A stretch of 6,857 bases of DNA. Origin: Mariprofundaceae bacterium. Its GTDB lineage: Bacteria > Pseudomonadota > Zetaproteobacteria > Mariprofundales > Mariprofundaceae. The stretch lies in contig JALVTX010000190.1 of assembly GCA_027035825.1 (NCBI GenBank), positions 1-6,857 on the forward strand, written 5' to 3'. The notes under the pieces were generated by a model. The model ran no database searches, was not told the origin of the DNA, and worked only from the letters and a program-made list of their open reading frames with translations. Positions 5,847 to 6,857 of the stretch are shown in pieces. A program made the translations under genes and the position numbers. Positions within the stretch are counted from its first letter, which is position 1. The number at the start of each line of letters is the position of its first letter.

Positions 5847-6668
5847 ATGAATCACTTGCAGCAGGTCATCGAGCAGGCGTGGGAAGAGCGCGACGGCTGG
5901 GACGCGCGCACGGCCGGGGCCGAGGTGCGCGACGCGGTCGAGCACGCCATCCAGCTCCTGGACGATGGCGGCGTGCGCGTGGCCGAGAAGGGCGAGGACG
6001 GCCGCTGGGTCACCCATGAATGGCTGAAGAAGGCCGTGCTGCTCTATTTCAAGCTGCACGACAACCAGGTCATCAACGGCGGAACCTCGAACTACTACGA
6101 CAAGGTGCCGCTGAAGTTCGCCACCTGGGGCGAGGACATGTTCCGCAAGGGCGGCATGCGCGTGGTTCCGCCGGCCACCGTGCGCAAGGGCGCCTTCATC
6201 GCCCCGAAGGTAGTGCTGATGCCCTCCTACGTGAACATCGGCGCCTTCGTGGACGAGGGCACGATGGTGGACACCTGGGCCACGGTCGGTTCCTGCGCCC
6301 AAATCGGCAAGAACGTCCACCTTTCCGGCGGCGTCGGCATCGGCGGCGTGCTGGAGCCGTTGCAGGCCACGCCCACCATCATCGAGGACAACTGCTTCAT
6401 CGGCGCGCGCTCGGAGATCGTCGAGGGCGTGATCGTGCGCGAGGGCTCGGTGATTTCGATGGGCGTGTACATCGGCAAGTCCACGCGCATCGTGGATCGC
6501 GAAACCGGCGAGATTCACTACGGCGAGGTGCCGCCGTACTCGGTGGTCGTGTCCGGCTCCATGCCCGGCAAGTCCGGCGGGCCGAACCTCTACTGCGCCG
6601 TCATCGTCAAGAAGGTGGACGAAAAGACCCGTTCCAAGACCAGCATCACCGAACTGCTGCGGGAATAA
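5847..6668 (+). CDS. dapD: 2,3,4,5-tetrahydropyridine-2,6-dicarboxylate N-succinyltransferase
   Basis: This 273-residue protein, within one residue of E. coli DapD, transfers succinyl from succinyl-CoA to tetrahydrodipicolinate, committing it to the succinylase route to meso-diaminopimelate and lysine. The N-terminal helical domain (1-100) includes WLKKAVLLYFKL (59-70) and NYYDKVPLKF (82-91). A left-handed beta-helix of hexapeptide repeats spans about 108-235, and a short C-terminal domain ends SKTSITELLRE. GTMVDTWATVGSCAQIG (138-154) holds Asp142, and GARSEIVEGV (186-195) holds Glu190, matching the conserved acidic residues of E. coli DapD. GGVLEPLQATPTIIEDN (166-182) is diagnostic. The active form in the family is a trimer. 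The start is set by a strong Shine-Dalgarno. No frameshift or missing motif is seen. Confidence 0.97.
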   Translation: MNHLQQVIEQAWEERDGWDARTAGAEVRDAVEHAIQLLDDGGVRVAEKGEDGRWVTHEWLKKAVLLYFKLHDNQVINGGTSNYYDKVPLKFATWGEDMFRKGGMRVVPPATVRKGAFIAPKVVLMPSYVNIGAFVDEGTMVDTWATVGSCAQIGKNVHLSGGVGIGGVLEPLQATPTIIEDNCFIGARSEIVEGVIVREGSVISMGVYIGKSTRIVDRETGEIHYGEVPPYSVVVSGSMPGKSGGPNLYCAVIVKKVDEKTRSKTSITELLRE

Positions 6669-6691
6669 GCCGCGACGACAATCCATTCGAC

Positions 6692-6698
6692 AAGGAGG
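6692..6698 (+). promoter_or_regulatory. Shine-Dalgarno of the 3'-terminal SRPBCC gene
   Basis: AAGGAGG lies 5 bases before the ATG at 6704 and makes that start nearly certain. Confidence 0.75.
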
Positions 6699-6703
6699 CC
6701 GCC

Positions 6704-6857
6704 ATGCCGCTCAGCAAGCTGCAAACCGATATCGAGATCAACCGCCCGATGGCCGAGGTCATCGCCTTCGTGGACGACAACGCCAACGACCCGCTGTGGC
6801 AGAGCTCGGTGCTGGAATCCGAGAAGCTGACGCCCGGCGATCCGGCGGTGGGCACGA
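6704..6857 (+). CDS. SRPBCC (START/polyketide cyclase-like) family protein, truncated by the window end
   Basis: Only the first 51 codons are present. They read MPLSKLQTDIEINRPMAEVI, then AFVDDNANDPLWQSSVLESE and LTPGDPAVGT. A first beta strand with an I-x-I-x-x-P motif, a helix where the pattern xEVxAFVxDxxNDPxWQ falls, and a following G-x-G-T are the usual opening of SRPBCC ligand-binding proteins. Such proteins form a helix-grip cavity for hydrophobic ligands; the ligand here cannot be inferred. It starts 35 bp after dapD and may be read through from it. Most of the domain lies beyond the window, so the family call rests on the N-terminus. Confidence 0.7.
   Translation, partial: MPLSKLQTDIEINRPMAEVIAFVDDNANDPLWQSSVLESEKLTPGDPAVGT

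Noticed and set aside
5736..6686. 316-residue - strand frame opposite dapD, and similar ones opposite dapC (3701-4528) and the decarboxylase (4952-5833)
   Set aside because: All are mirror images of well-supported genes with low-complexity His/Ala/Gly/Arg composition and no motifs.
1..6857. CRISPR array, tRNA or rRNA genes, toxin-antitoxin or defence genes
   Set aside because: No regularly spaced direct repeats, no cloverleaf or rRNA-like sequence, and every substantial gene has a housekeeping or simple family assignment.

Overview
This GC-rich window (roughly two-thirds G+C by eye) reads almost entirely on the + strand. It looks like chromosomal DNA from a proteobacterium. A betaproteobacterium is the best guess, from the ThiI, ArgH, DapC and DapD sequence types, the succinylase branch of lysine synthesis and the strong GC bias at third codon positions. 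That assignment is inference; no rRNA or other taxonomic marker is present.

Layout. Positions 2-1066 hold the 3' part of a thiI-like tRNA sulfurtransferase gene without a rhodanese domain; its start lies outside the window. Positions 1067-1404 are a non-coding gap almost filled by a 282-bp element bounded by 16-bp terminal inverted repeats and flanked by CTAG on both sides. I read this as a MITE, a non-autonomous relic of an insertion sequence. It is rich in short perfect hairpins and ends only 10 bp before the argH start codon. From argH (1405-2817) the genes run close together: an FN3-like small lipoprotein (2877-3305), dapC (3326-4513), a fold-type III PLP decarboxylase (4595-5797), dapD (5847-6668) and the start of an SRPBCC-family gene (6704 to the window end). 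Gaps after argH are 20-81 bp, so one transcript is plausible.

How the genes work together. ArgH performs the last step of arginine synthesis. DapD and DapC perform consecutive steps of the succinylase route to diaminopimelate (tetrahydrodipicolinate succinylation, then transamination), which feeds peptidoglycan and lysine. The gene between them occupies the place where one might expect lysA. Its motifs (ELGRY, CTGAD, HVYAAS) fit the BtrK/PvsE-like decarboxylases better than classical LysA, so its substrate is open. dapE, which often follows dapC-dapD in betaproteobacteria, is not next; an SRPBCC gene is.

Most of the window is ordinary biosynthetic housekeeping. The items most worth a second look are the MITE wedged into the argH leader, the atypical decarboxylase inside the dap genes, and the LptM-like/FN3 lipoprotein. 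I did not find a defence system, CRISPR array, tRNA or rRNA, or an obvious novel multi-gene system.
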